Under the pieces are notes generated by a model, which saw only the letters and a list, made by a program, of their open reading frames with translations, searched no databases and was not told the origin of the DNA. From Schlegelella_A sp036496385 (GTDB taxonomy: Bacteria; Pseudomonadota; Gammaproteobacteria; Burkholderiales; Burkholderiaceae_C), in contig DASXLD010000129.1 in NCBI GenBank assembly GCA_036496385.1, positions 1-28,114 on the forward strand: a stretch of DNA of 28,114 bases. The letters run 5' to 3'. Numbering within the stretch: position 1 is the stretch's first letter; each line of letters begins with the position of its first letter. The position numbers and the translations under genes were made by a program. This document shows, one piece after another, positions 1-7,810 of this stretch.

Positions 1-363
1 AAGGGTATGGCTGTTCGCCATTTAAAGAGGTACGTGAGCTGGGTTTAAAACGTCGTGAGACAGTTTGGTCCCTATCTTCCGTGGGCGCTGCAAGATTGAG
101 AGAGCCTGCTCCTAGTACGAGAGGACCGGAGTGGACGCACCCCTGGTGTATCGGTTGTCACGCCAGTGGCATCGCCGAGTAGCTATGTGCGGAAGAGATA
201 ACCGCTGAAAGCATCTAAGCGGGAAACTCGTCTCAAGATGAGTCTTGCCGGGGCCTTGAGCCCCCTGAAGAGTCGTCCTAGACCAGGACGTTGATAGGCT
301 GGGTGTGGAAGCCGGGTAACCGGTTGAGCTAACCAGTACTAATTGCTCGTGCGGCTTGACCCT
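1..363 (+). rRNA. rrl: 23S ribosomal RNA, 3' end (partial)
   Basis: This is the last ~363 nt of 23S rRNA, cut by the window start. It opens at the A-loop hairpin (tggctgttcgcca at 8-20). It contains the sarcin-ricin loop AGTACGAGAGGACC at 114-127, which is near-invariant in bacteria and binds elongation factors. It ends at ggcttgaccct, which lines up with the E. coli 3' end; the exact end is placed by that comparison and may be off by a few bases. No intervening sequence or unusual substitution is obvious. It is the upstream part of an rRNA operon read on the plus strand. Confidence 0.97.
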
Positions 364-370
364 ATAACTT

Positions 371-389
371 TGACGACGCGATGTCGTCA
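371..389 (+). other. Hairpin in the 23S-5S spacer
   Basis: A perfect 7-bp inverted repeat, TGACGAC (371-377) and GTCGTCA (383-389) with a 5-nt loop, lies just after the mature 23S end. The spacer from 364 to 512 carries no tRNA and no other recognisable element. The hairpin may be part of the rRNA processing signal, but that is an inference from position only. Confidence 0.45.
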
Positions 390-512
390 GGGCGAGTCGA
401 GCGCGTTTGGACCGTTCTTCGAACGAAGGGCGCGATCGAGAATCTGATTTGCCGCGTTTGCGGCCGACTCTGCGAATTGGCCCAGCTGCCGGAGTGCAGC
501 GGGCGACGGTTA

Positions 513-628
513 TGCTTGACGACCATAGCGAGGTGGTCCCACTCCTTCCCATCCCGAACAGGACAGTGAAACGCCTCTGCGCCGATGATATTGCGGGTTC
601 CCGTGTGAAAGTAGGACATCGTCAGGCT
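513..628 (+). rRNA. rrf: 5S ribosomal RNA
   Basis: About 116 nt beginning tgcttgacgaccatagcg and ending at catcgtcaggct. The two ends pair (GCTTGACGA with TCGTCAGGC, with mismatches) as helix I. The internal tract cccatcccgaacaggacagt is the standard 5S loop B/C region. The sequence is typical of betaproteobacterial 5S. It sits 149 nt after 23S and is followed by a terminator, so it closes the operon. Ends are inferred by homology. Confidence 0.95.
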
Positions 629-640
629 ACTATTTCTTGA

Positions 641-672
641 AAGGCCTCCGTCCCGTGACGGAGGCCTTTTTT
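641..672 (+). terminator. rRNA operon intrinsic terminator
   Basis: A perfect 12-bp stem (aaggcctccgtc at 641-652 with gacggaggcctt at 657-668) with a 4-nt loop runs into six T residues (667-672). This is a textbook Rho-independent terminator 12 nt after 5S. It overlaps the earliest possible (TTG) start of the next gene, which argues for that gene's later ATG. Confidence 0.93.
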
Positions 673-688
673 CTTGCTCGCGCCCAAC

Positions 689-1603
689 ATGCTCGCGCGC
701 ATCCAGCAACTGATCGTGCTCACTCTGGTGTGCAGCGCGATCGCCGCATTCGCGATGGCAGCGCGCGCCGATCGTGCGTGGCTCGGCTTTGCTTTCGTCG
801 TCTTCGTGGTGGGCGCCTACGGGGGCGTACTGGCATCCGAGTTTTGGCTGCTCCGCCGCTCGTACGCTCCTGACGATCCCGAGCGCCCGCGGGCCGGCCA
901 GCTGCTGCGGGCGTGGGCGGTCGAGGTGCTCGTCGCGCCACGTGTCTTCCTCTGGCGACAGCCGTTTCGCAGCGCCAGCGAGCCTGATCATCTGCCCTCG
1001 AATGCGCGCGGCCGGATCGGCGTCGTCCTCGTCCACGGCTTCTTCTGCAATCGTGGTCTCTGGAACCCTTGGCTGCGACGGATGCGCGCGTTCGGGATCC
1101 CGTTCTCGGCCGTCACTCTCGAGCCCGTCTTCGGCTCGATCGACGACTACTGCCGCGCGATCGGGACGGCCATGGCCGCCCTGGAGCACGCAACTGAGCA
1201 AGCCCCGATCATCGTCGCCCACAGCATGGGCGGCCTCGCAGTGCGCGCCTGGCTCGACGCGAACGCCGATGCCCGGGTGCACCGTCTGGTGACGATTGCC
1301 ACACCGCATGGTGGCACTCGCCTCGCAATGCGAGGCCGCGGCCGCAACGTCGCCCAGATGCGGCACGGCAGCGCCTGGCTGGGCGAGCTCGGACGACGCG
1401 ATGCGACGACTTCGCGCACGCAGGTCGTGTGCTTCTGGAGTCACTGCGACAACATCGTCTTTCCGACCCGCGGCGCGACGCTGCCGGGTGCGGACAACCG
1501 CCACCTCGAAGGGACGCCGCACGTCGCGATGGTGTACCACCCAGCCGTGATCGACGACGTGCTGCGCGCGGCCGGCGCAATCGCCGCGCCTGAGCCGCGC
1601 TAG
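689..1603 (+). CDS. Membrane-anchored alpha/beta hydrolase, lipase-like
   Basis: A 304-aa alpha/beta-hydrolase of the triacylglycerol lipase/esterase type. Two hydrophobic segments at about residues 8-25 and 31-50 suggest an N-terminal membrane anchor. The fold is marked by the oxyanion-hole motif HGFFCNRG (116-123), the nucleophile elbow AHSMGG with Ser179, TPHGG (205-209), and a likely Asp254 and His278 to complete the triad. The elbow starts with Ala instead of the common Gly. I chose ATG at 689 because the alternative TTG at 674 follows the terminator T-tract directly. The substrate cannot be told from sequence; an ester or lipid is likely. The stop codon overlaps the convergent HDOD gene's stop (CTAG, 1600-1603). 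Confidence 0.85.
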   Translation: MLARIQQLIVLTLVCSAIAAFAMAARADRAWLGFAFVVFVVGAYGGVLASEFWLLRRSYAPDDPERPRAGQLLRAWAVEVLVAPRVFLWRQPFRSASEPDHLPSNARGRIGVVLVHGFFCNRGLWNPWLRRMRAFGIPFSAVTLEPVFGSIDDYCRAIGTAMAALEHATEQAPIIVAHSMGGLAVRAWLDANADARVHRLVTIATPHGGTRLAMRGRGRNVAQMRHGSAWLGELGRRDATTSRTQVVCFWSHCDNIVFPTRGATLPGADNRHLEGTPHVAMVYHPAVIDDVLRAAGAIAAPEPR

Positions 1604-2451
1604 CGGATGTCAACACCCGTCAGCAGATCGAGCGCGGCTCCGCCCGAGAGATTGAGGAACTCGGCGATCTCGGCAACGTCATCCGGTACCGCTGGATTGT
1701 CCCAGCCCTGCGCGACGTGACGCGCGAGGCGCGAGGCAAGCGCGACCGTGCGCACGCCGGGGCTGCCGGCAGACGCATCCCGACCCTTGTCGGCGAGGAG
1801 CACCGGCAGTCGCCACGCGACGGCGAGCGCCATCTGCAGTTCACCGAGCTCGACGTTCAGGATGCTCTTCTGGGCCACGTTCGACCGCAACGCCGGATCG
1901 GCGTCCTGCAGCTCGCGCACCCGCAGCGCAAGGACCGGAGCGTGGCACCACAGCAGCAGCTCCGCGAACTCGTGCAGCAGCGCCGCAGCGTGGATCGACG
2001 CTGCGTGGGGATCGGCGCGATGGATCGCGAACGCCAGCGCGAAGCGCGCGCCGCGATGCGCACGCTGGAGCACGCGCTGCACGCCGGCGAGCGCGGCTGG
2101 CGACCATGCGAGGCGGTCCTCGATCGCCTCCGGCGCGGCGAAGGCGCGGAAGAACGGCGGGATGCCCATCATCACCAGTGCCGAGATCACAGTCTCGGGA
2201 CCGGTGACGACCGTGCGGCCGCGGCGCTCGCCGACATGAACGAGGACTTTCAACGTCATCAGCGGGTCGCCGCCGATCATCTCGCCGATGCTGTTCGCGT
2301 CGGTGAGGTCCTCGTTGGCGCGTAGCGCCTCGAGGGCGTCGATCGTCTCGCGCAGCACCGGAATCTCCGCGCGGCGAAAGTGGCTCGTCCACGCCGCGAG
2401 ATCCCGGAGCGGCCGGACCAACCCCTCGGAATTCGGCGTCGAGCTCGTCAT
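1600..2451 (-). CDS. HDOD domain protein (stand-alone)
   Basis: A 283-aa protein made almost entirely of an HDOD domain, the HD-related output/regulatory domain (PF08668) found in bacterial signalling proteins. Recognisable stretches include an N-terminal helical part (PVLRETIDALEAL), GDPLMTLKVL, VISALVMMGIPPFF and the mid-domain HAASIHAAALLHEFAELLLW, where the catalytic HD pair of true phosphohydrolases is not maintained, as usual for HDOD. No receiver, GGDEF or EAL domain is attached. The start ATG at 2451 is supported by GGAGGTG just upstream. Longer in-frame sequence upstream is low-complexity Arg/Ser and was excluded. The role is regulatory in general terms; partner and signal are unknown. 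Confidence 0.8.
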   Translation of the reverse strand: MTSSTPNSEGLVRPLRDLAAWTSHFRRAEIPVLRETIDALEALRANEDLTDANSIGEMIGGDPLMTLKVLVHVGERRGRTVVTGPETVISALVMMGIPPFFRAFAAPEAIEDRLAWSPAALAGVQRVLQRAHRGARFALAFAIHRADPHAASIHAAALLHEFAELLLWCHAPVLALRVRELQDADPALRSNVAQKSILNVELGELQMALAVAWRLPVLLADKGRDASAGSPGVRTVALASRLARHVAQGWDNPAVPDDVAEIAEFLNLSGGAALDLLTGVDIR

Positions 2452-2536
2452 CGCACCTCCGGACGCGCTGCTCCTGTTGCGATATCGGCAGCCACGCGCC
2501 GCGGTTGAGCGCGCAGGGCGGCCGCGCGGCGCGATC

Positions 2537-3664
2537 TCACAGCGCCAGCACCCTGCCTTCGTCGGCCGAGACGCGGCCGTCGAGGAGAGCGACGTAGGTG
2601 CGCGCGATGGCGTCACGGCCCTCGCCCGCGACGACGCGCAGCCACGGTCGCTCCGCATCGCCGACGCGCGCGACGAATGCCGCCCACGCCGACGCGAGTC
2701 GCTCCTGCAGGCCGACTGCGCCCCACTCGGCGACGCGCTTCTTGATCTGGGCCGGCGCGAAGAAGAAGACGGGACGCGGCCCGGGCAGGCCCTTGCCGCC
2801 GCCGAGTGCCTCCCAGTGCGTGCCGCCCACCGAGCAGCTGTAGGCGAGCGCCTCGCCCCAGCGTTCGTGAATCGCCGCGCGCAGCGCGGCGTCGCCGCTC
2901 ATGTCGACGTAGACGGCGCGCGCCGCCGTCGGCAGGATCGAGAGCTCGTCGTAGCGGACCACCCGGTCGTAGCAGCCGAGTCCTCGCGTGAACGCGACAT
3001 TCGCTGGCGACGTCAACCCAACGCTCGCAGGCGTGCCCGGCGAGCCGCGCCGACCTTCGAGACAGAAGCCAAGGCCGTAGGCAGTCTTGCTCGACGCGCT
3101 CGAAACGAGCACCGTGTCGGCGCCGAAGAATGCGTTGTCGGCGAGGAAGTCGTCGATCAGGAACGAGGTGATGAAGAGCGGCCGCAGCAGCGCAATCAGG
3201 GCCTCGTGCTCGACCCGGTACGCCGGGTCTCTGCTGCAGCGCAGGTAGCGGTTGTAGACCTCGGGCAGATCCTTGCGGTGCGCCGCGCCGTCGACGAAGC
3301 CTTCGCTGATGACGCGCACCGGCTCGACATCCACCTGGTCGGCCATCGGCCAGTAGCCGTAGAAGCGCTCGCCGACATCGACACCGTCGACCAGCGATTC
3401 GCTCACGGTCGCGAAGCCCCAGACCGGGATGCAGCCGGTACCCGGATCGCCGGTCGGAAAGAAGTTCCAGTACTGCATCGCCTCGCCGAACGCGCCATAA
3501 GTGACGTTGTTCGACGTCAGCGCGAACGGGCCGATGCGCAGCCGCGCGCGACCGCGCGCGAGCGGCTGCGCCGCCGCGTCGCGCCACGCCGTGCGCCGCA
3601 GGTCGCTGCGGCCGACGGTGAACATCGTCGTCATCGGGTCGCGGTCGTCATAGGATGATCGCAT
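2537..3664 (-). CDS. DUF2855 family protein
   Basis: A 375-aa protein that I match to the DUF2855 family (PF11017), an uncharacterised family with a reductase-like look. Characteristic stretches are ALTSNNVTYGAFG, WNFFPTG, IPVWGFATV, ERFYGYWPMA and VLVSSASSKTAYGLG; the last resembles a cofactor-binding turn of medium-chain reductases. The start at 3664 is chosen for GGGAG a few bases upstream; ATGs at 3634 and 3625 lack a site. It is divergent from the aldo/keto reductase, with only 27 bp between starts, so the two probably share a control region. The pairing with a reductase hints at a redox role, but no reaction can be assigned. Confidence 0.78.
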   Translation of the reverse strand: MRSSYDDRDPMTTMFTVGRSDLRRTAWRDAAAQPLARGRARLRIGPFALTSNNVTYGAFGEAMQYWNFFPTGDPGTGCIPVWGFATVSESLVDGVDVGERFYGYWPMADQVDVEPVRVISEGFVDGAAHRKDLPEVYNRYLRCSRDPAYRVEHEALIALLRPLFITSFLIDDFLADNAFFGADTVLVSSASSKTAYGLGFCLEGRRGSPGTPASVGLTSPANVAFTRGLGCYDRVVRYDELSILPTAARAVYVDMSGDAALRAAIHERWGEALAYSCSVGGTHWEALGGGKGLPGPRPVFFFAPAQIKKRVAEWGAVGLQERLASAWAAFVARVGDAERPWLRVVAGEGRDAIARTYVALLDGRVSADEGRVLAL

Positions 3665-3691
3665 CTTGCTCCCGAATCCCGCGCAACCTCC

Positions 3692-4540
3692 ATGCTGACA
3701 TTCCCCGGCGGCCTGCAGTTGCCTTCGCTCGGCCTCGGCACTTGGCGGATGGGCGAGTCGGCGGCGCACCGGAAGCGCGAAATCGGCGCGGTCCGCGCGG
3801 CTCTCGACATCGGCTGGCGCGTCATCGACACCGCCGAGATGTACGGCGACGGCGGCGCCGAGGAGATCGTCGGCGAGGCCATCGCAGGCGCGTTGCGCGC
3901 CGGCGCCGTCGAGCGCGAGCAACTGTTCGTCATCAGCAAGGTCTACCCGCACAACGCAAGCGCGGGTGCCACGGTCGGCGCCTGCGAGCGCAGCCTGTCG
4001 CGCCTGCAGCTCGATCATCTCGACGGCTACCTGCTGCACTGGCGCGGCGAGGTGCCGCTCGTCGAGACGGTCGAAGCCTTCGAGGGCCTGCGCGTCCGCG
4101 GCCGGATCCGCCACTGGGGCGTCAGCAACTTCGACGTCGCCGACATGGAGGCGCTGGTGCGCGTGCCGGGCGGCGATCGGTGCGCGACCAACCAGGTCTA
4201 CTACTCGTTGAGCGCCCGCGGCGCCGCCTTCGCGCTCGTGCCTTGGCTGCAGGGCCGGGACATCGCGACGATGGCGTATTCGCCGATCGACCAGGGCGCG
4301 CTGGTACGCAGCGCGGCGCTTGCTGCGGTCGCGAAGCGGCGCGGCGTCACCGCGGCGCAGCTGGCGCTCGCCTGGCTGATCACGCAACCCGGCGTCATGG
4401 CGATTCCGAAGGCGGCGAACGAGGCGCATCTGCGCGAGAACTTCGCCGCCAGTGCAATCATCCTCGACGCCGACGAGAAGACGGCCCTCGACCGCGCGTT
4501 CCCGCCGCCGAGGCGGAAGACGCCGCTCTCGATGATCTGA
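3692..4540 (+). CDS. Aldo/keto reductase
   Basis: A 282-aa aldo/keto reductase that should reduce aldehydes or ketones with NAD(P)H in the cytoplasm. The catalytic tetrad is complete: Asp46 and Tyr51 (DTAEMY), Lys83 (ISKVY) and His116 (LLHW). The N-terminal GLGTWRMGE and the later WGVSNFDVADM are family signatures. The C-terminal IPKAAN...LREN segment is where AKRs bind the 2'-phosphate of NADPH. Length is normal for the family. It diverges from the DUF2855 gene. Substrate is not predictable; it resembles the broad-specificity YeaE/2,5-diketo-gluconate reductase branch. Confidence 0.92.
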   Translation: MLTFPGGLQLPSLGLGTWRMGESAAHRKREIGAVRAALDIGWRVIDTAEMYGDGGAEEIVGEAIAGALRAGAVEREQLFVISKVYPHNASAGATVGACERSLSRLQLDHLDGYLLHWRGEVPLVETVEAFEGLRVRGRIRHWGVSNFDVADMEALVRVPGGDRCATNQVYYSLSARGAAFALVPWLQGRDIATMAYSPIDQGALVRSAALAAVAKRRGVTAAQLALAWLITQPGVMAIPKAANEAHLRENFAASAIILDADEKTALDRAFPPPRRKTPLSMI

Positions 4541-4604
4541 ACGCGCAGCCGCGCCACCGCTCGCAGCGCCCGGGCTGCGGACCGGGGGCAACGGAGAAGA
4601 CGCG

Positions 4605-6104
4605 CTACTGGAACGCGACCTCGGCGAAGCTGCGCAGCTTCCGGCTGTGCAACTGGTCCACTCCGGCCCGGCGCAGGAGCTCGATCGCGCGTACGCCGAT
4701 CCGCAGGTGCTGGTCGACGCGCTCGCGGTAGAAGTGGTTCGCCATCCCCGGCAGCTTGATCTCGCCGTGGAGCGGCTTGTCGCTGACGCACAGCAGCGTG
4801 CCGTAGGGAACGCGAAAGCGAAAGCCGTTGGCGGCGATCGTCGCGCTCTCCATGTCGAGCGCGATCGCGCGGCTCTGGCTGAAGCGTCGCTCGGGCGTGC
4901 TGAGCGCGTTGCGCGACGGCAGCAGCTCCCAGTTGCGGTTGTCGGTGCTGGCGACGGTGCCGGTGCGCATGATCCGCTTCAGCTCGTAGCCCTTCAGCTG
5001 CGTCACCTCGGCCACCGCCTCCTCGAGCGCGACCTGGACCTCGGCGAGCGCCGGGATCGGCACCCAGAGCGGCAGGTCCTCGTCGAGGACGTGGTCCTCG
5101 CGCACATAGCCGTGGGCGAGGACGTAGTCGCCGAGCTGCTGCGTGTTGCGCAGGCCCGCGCAGTGCCCCAGCATCACCCACGCGTGCGGGCGCAGCACGG
5201 CGATGTGGTCGGTGATCGTCTTCGCGTTGGCCGGGCCGACGCCGATGTTGACCATGGTGATGCCGCTGCCGTCGGCGCGAACGAGGTGATAGGCGGGCAT
5301 CTGCGGCAACCGCGGCGGTGCGGCGCCGAGCTCATCACCGGGCCGCGGCGGCTGGCCGCTCCTGCGCTCGATCACGTTGCCCGGCTCGACGAAGGCATCG
5401 TAGGCTCCGCTGGCCGCCGCGCCGGCCATCGCCTCATGCCCGAGGCGGACGAACTCGTCGATATAGAACTGGTAGTTGGTGAAGAGGACGAAATTCTGGA
5501 AGTGCTCGGGGTCGGTGCCCGTGTAGTGACGCAGCCGATGCAGCGAGTAGTCGACGCGCGGCGCGGTGAAGAGGGCCAGCGGCCGCGCCTCGCCGGCGCG
5601 AGGGACATACGTGCCATTGGCGATGCCGTCGTCCATCGCGCCGAGATCGGGGAGGTCGAACACGTCGCGCAGCAGCAGCCGCTGCCCGGCGCTCAGGCTG
5701 CCCTCGATGTGGTCGTGCTCGGCGAACGAGAAGTGGACCGGGATCGGCTGCACGCTGGTGCCGACCTCGAGCGAGACGCCGTGGTTCTGCAGCAGGAGCC
5801 GGAACTGCTCGAGGTAGTAGCTCACGAACAGGTCGGGTCGCGTCAGCGTCGTCTCGTAGGTGCCGGGGCCGGCGACGAAGCCGTAGCTGAGCCGCGAATC
5901 GGCGCGCGCGACGGTGTCGGTGTGGATGCGCACGAACGGATAGCACGCGCGCACGTGCCCCGCCGCTGCCCCGCCGCTGACGTACGTCTGCAGCGAGCCG
6001 CGCAAGTGGTTGACGCTGGCGTCGTAGATCTGGCGGACGCGGGCGAGCGCGGCCGCGGCATCGTCGAACAGCGCCGGCGCGACGAACGGGGGCACGAGGC
6101 TCAC
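4605..6104 (-). CDS. amn: AMP nucleosidase
   Basis: A 499-aa AMP nucleosidase, which hydrolyses AMP to adenine and ribose 5-phosphate and so trims the adenylate pool. The N-terminal half (about 1-180) is the AMN-specific domain with VRIHTDTVARADSRLSYGFV and the tract beginning YETTLTRPDLF. The C-terminal half is a nucleoside-phosphorylase fold with MVNIGVGPANAKTITDH, LGHCAGLRNTQQLGDYV, ALDMESATIAANGFRFRVPY and LCVSDKPLHGEIKLPG. E. coli Amn is 484 aa. The GTG start at 6104 overlaps the TGA of the upstream monooxygenase-like gene as GTGA (6101-6104), pointing to translational coupling. In-frame sequence further upstream is the shadow of that gene. Confidence 0.95.
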   Translation of the reverse strand: MSLVPPFVAPALFDDAAAALARVRQIYDASVNHLRGSLQTYVSGGAAAGHVRACYPFVRIHTDTVARADSRLSYGFVAGPGTYETTLTRPDLFVSYYLEQFRLLLQNHGVSLEVGTSVQPIPVHFSFAEHDHIEGSLSAGQRLLLRDVFDLPDLGAMDDGIANGTYVPRAGEARPLALFTAPRVDYSLHRLRHYTGTDPEHFQNFVLFTNYQFYIDEFVRLGHEAMAGAAASGAYDAFVEPGNVIERRSGQPPRPGDELGAAPPRLPQMPAYHLVRADGSGITMVNIGVGPANAKTITDHIAVLRPHAWVMLGHCAGLRNTQQLGDYVLAHGYVREDHVLDEDLPLWVPIPALAEVQVALEEAVAEVTQLKGYELKRIMRTGTVASTDNRNWELLPSRNALSTPERRFSQSRAIALDMESATIAANGFRFRVPYGTLLCVSDKPLHGEIKLPGMANHFYRERVDQHLRIGVRAIELLRRAGVDQLHSRKLRSFAEVAFQ

Positions 6105-6394
6105 GGGGCGTCGACCCTCGCGTAGGTGACGATCTCCGGCGGCGCCGCAAACATCGTCTGCCCGGCGGCGATCGCCCGCGCGACGTGCGGCGTGCGCATG
6201 TGCGCATCGACGTCGGCGACTGCCTGCCACTGCTCGACGGTGCGGAACATGTGCGGCAGGTCGGGGCGCTGGAAGAGCTCGTAGGCGAGGCAGCCCGGCT
6301 CGCGCCGCGACTCGGCGGCGAGGCCGGCGAGCAGCGTCCGCGCCGCCTGCGCCTGCTCGGGCTGGACGGCGATCGAAGCCATGACGTGGACCAT
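6101..6394 (-). CDS. Antibiotic biosynthesis monooxygenase (ABM) domain protein
   Basis: A 97-aa single-domain ABM-family protein (dimeric alpha-beta barrel, PF03992), related to quinol monooxygenases such as YgiN. Signatures are the opening MVHVMASIAV, EPGCLAYELFQRP, MFRTVEQWQAVADVDAHMRTPHV and the terminal PPEIVTYARV. Members oxidise quinols without cofactors, degrade heme or act on unknown substrates; this one cannot be placed. It is the first gene of a two-gene unit with amn, overlapping it by 4 bp. It diverges from dadA; the 147-bp gap (6395-6541) must hold both promoters, but I see no convincing box. Confidence 0.85.
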   Translation of the reverse strand: MVHVMASIAVQPEQAQAARTLLAGLAAESRREPGCLAYELFQRPDLPHMFRTVEQWQAVADVDAHMRTPHVARAIAAGQTMFAAPPEIVTYARVDAP

Positions 6395-6541
6395 GGGAGT
6401 CTGCTCCGGTTCGTGCGTGCAAAATCGCCCGCACCGCCGAATGATGCCGCACCCGCATGACGCAGCGCACCGCCTCGAGAAACACAATCCGCGGAGGTCT
6501 CGTCGCGTGACGATCCAGGGCCGACAACGCCGGGCCGCCGC

Positions 6542-7810
6542 GTGAAGGTCCTCGTCCTCGGCGCTGGAGTCGTCGGCGTGACGATCGCTTACGAGCTCGC
6601 CGGCGCCGGGCACGAGGTCGTCGTCGTCGATCGCCGGGACGGTCCTGGCCTGGAGACGAGCTTTGCCAACGCCGGCGAGGTCTCGCCGGGCTATTCGGCT
6701 CCCTGGGCCGGTCCGGGCGTGCCCTTGAAGGCGATCAAATGGCTGGCGATGCACCACCGGCCGCTGGTCATCCGCCACCTCGATCCGGTGATGGTCCGCT
6801 GGTGCCTGGCGATGCTGTGCAACTGCACCGCGGCACGCTATGCGATCAACAAGGCGCGGATGGTGCGGCTCGCCGAGTACAGCCGCGACTGCCTGCGGGC
6901 CCTGCGCGCGGCCACCGGAATCGCCTACGACGAGCGCATGCAGGGGACGCTGCAACTCTTTCGCACCCAGAAGCAGTTCGATGGCAGCGCCGGCGACATT
7001 GCCGTCCTGCGCCGTAGCGGAGTCGTCTTCGAGCTCCTCGACGGCAACGGCTGCATCCGCCACGAGCCTGCGCTCGCGCGGGTGCGCGAGAAGTTCGTCG
7101 GCGGCCTCCTGTTGCCCGGCGACGAGACCGGCGACTGCTACAAGTTCACGACCCGGCTGGCCGCACTCGCCGCCGAGCGCGGCGTCGACTTCCGTTTCGC
7201 GACACCGGTCCGCGCGATCGCGCGGGCCGGCGAGCGCATCGCCGGGGTCGCGACCGCGACCGAGACCTTGTCTGCCGATGCCTACGTCGTCGCCCTCGGC
7301 AGCCACTCGCCGCTCCTGCTTTCTCCGATCGGCATCCGCATCCCGGTCTATCCGGTCAAGGGGTACTCGATCACGGTGCCGATCCGCGACCGCGACGGCG
7401 CTCCCGAATCGACCGTGATGGACGAGACGCACAAAGTCGCAGTCACTCGCCTCGGAGATCGCATCCGCGTCGGCGGCACTGCCGAGCTTGCCGGCTACAC
7501 CTTGCGCCTGCACGCTGCGCGCAAGGACACGCTCGCGCACGTCCTCGACGACCTGTTCCCGGCCGGTGGTGACCTCGCAGGCGCCGAATTCTGGTGCGGC
7601 CTCAGGCCGATGACTCCCGACGGCACGCCGATCGTCGGCCCGACTCCGATCGCGAACCTGTTCCTCGCCACCGGCCACGGCACGCTCGGCTGGACGATGG
7701 CGGCCGGCACCGCGCGCGTCATCGCCGACGTCGTCTCGGGTCGCGCCGCCGGGATCGACCTCGACGGTCTGACGATCACGCGCTATCCCGGCGCGATCCG
7801 GCCGGCGTGA
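6542..7810 (+). CDS. dadA: D-amino acid dehydrogenase
   Basis: A 422-aa FAD enzyme of the DadA type (432 aa in E. coli), which deaminates D-amino acids to 2-oxo acids and passes electrons to the respiratory chain at the inner membrane. The ADP-binding loop GAGVVG is at 7-12, followed by VVVVDRRDGPGLETSFANAGEVSPGYSAPWA in two typical blocks, PVKGYSITVP near 270, and C-terminal CGLRPMTPDGTPIVG and GTLGWTMAAGTARVIADV, which are family signatures. The start is GTG at 6542 with no clear ribosome site. The usual partner, alanine racemase dadX, is absent; instead the gene overlaps a biotin-dependent carboxyltransferase by GTGA (7807-7810). Confidence 0.92.
   Translation: MKVLVLGAGVVGVTIAYELAGAGHEVVVVDRRDGPGLETSFANAGEVSPGYSAPWAGPGVPLKAIKWLAMHHRPLVIRHLDPVMVRWCLAMLCNCTAARYAINKARMVRLAEYSRDCLRALRAATGIAYDERMQGTLQLFRTQKQFDGSAGDIAVLRRSGVVFELLDGNGCIRHEPALARVREKFVGGLLLPGDETGDCYKFTTRLAALAAERGVDFRFATPVRAIARAGERIAGVATATETLSADAYVVALGSHSPLLLSPIGIRIPVYPVKGYSITVPIRDRDGAPESTVMDETHKVAVTRLGDRIRVGGTAELAGYTLRLHAARKDTLAHVLDDLFPAGGDLAGAEFWCGLRPMTPDGTPIVGPTPIANLFLATGHGTLGWTMAAGTARVIADVVSGRAAGIDLDGLTITRYPGAIRPA

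Noticed and set aside
364..512. tRNA in the 23S-5S spacer
   Set aside because: No cloverleaf or CCA-type acceptor is visible; only a short hairpin is present.
674..688. TTG start for the lipase-like gene
   Set aside because: It would begin directly after the T-tract of the rRNA terminator; the ATG at 689 is more plausible.
6105..6527. Upstream extension of AMP nucleosidase
   Set aside because: The extra residues are out-of-frame translation of the ABM-domain gene; the GTG at 6104 gives normal family length and overlap.
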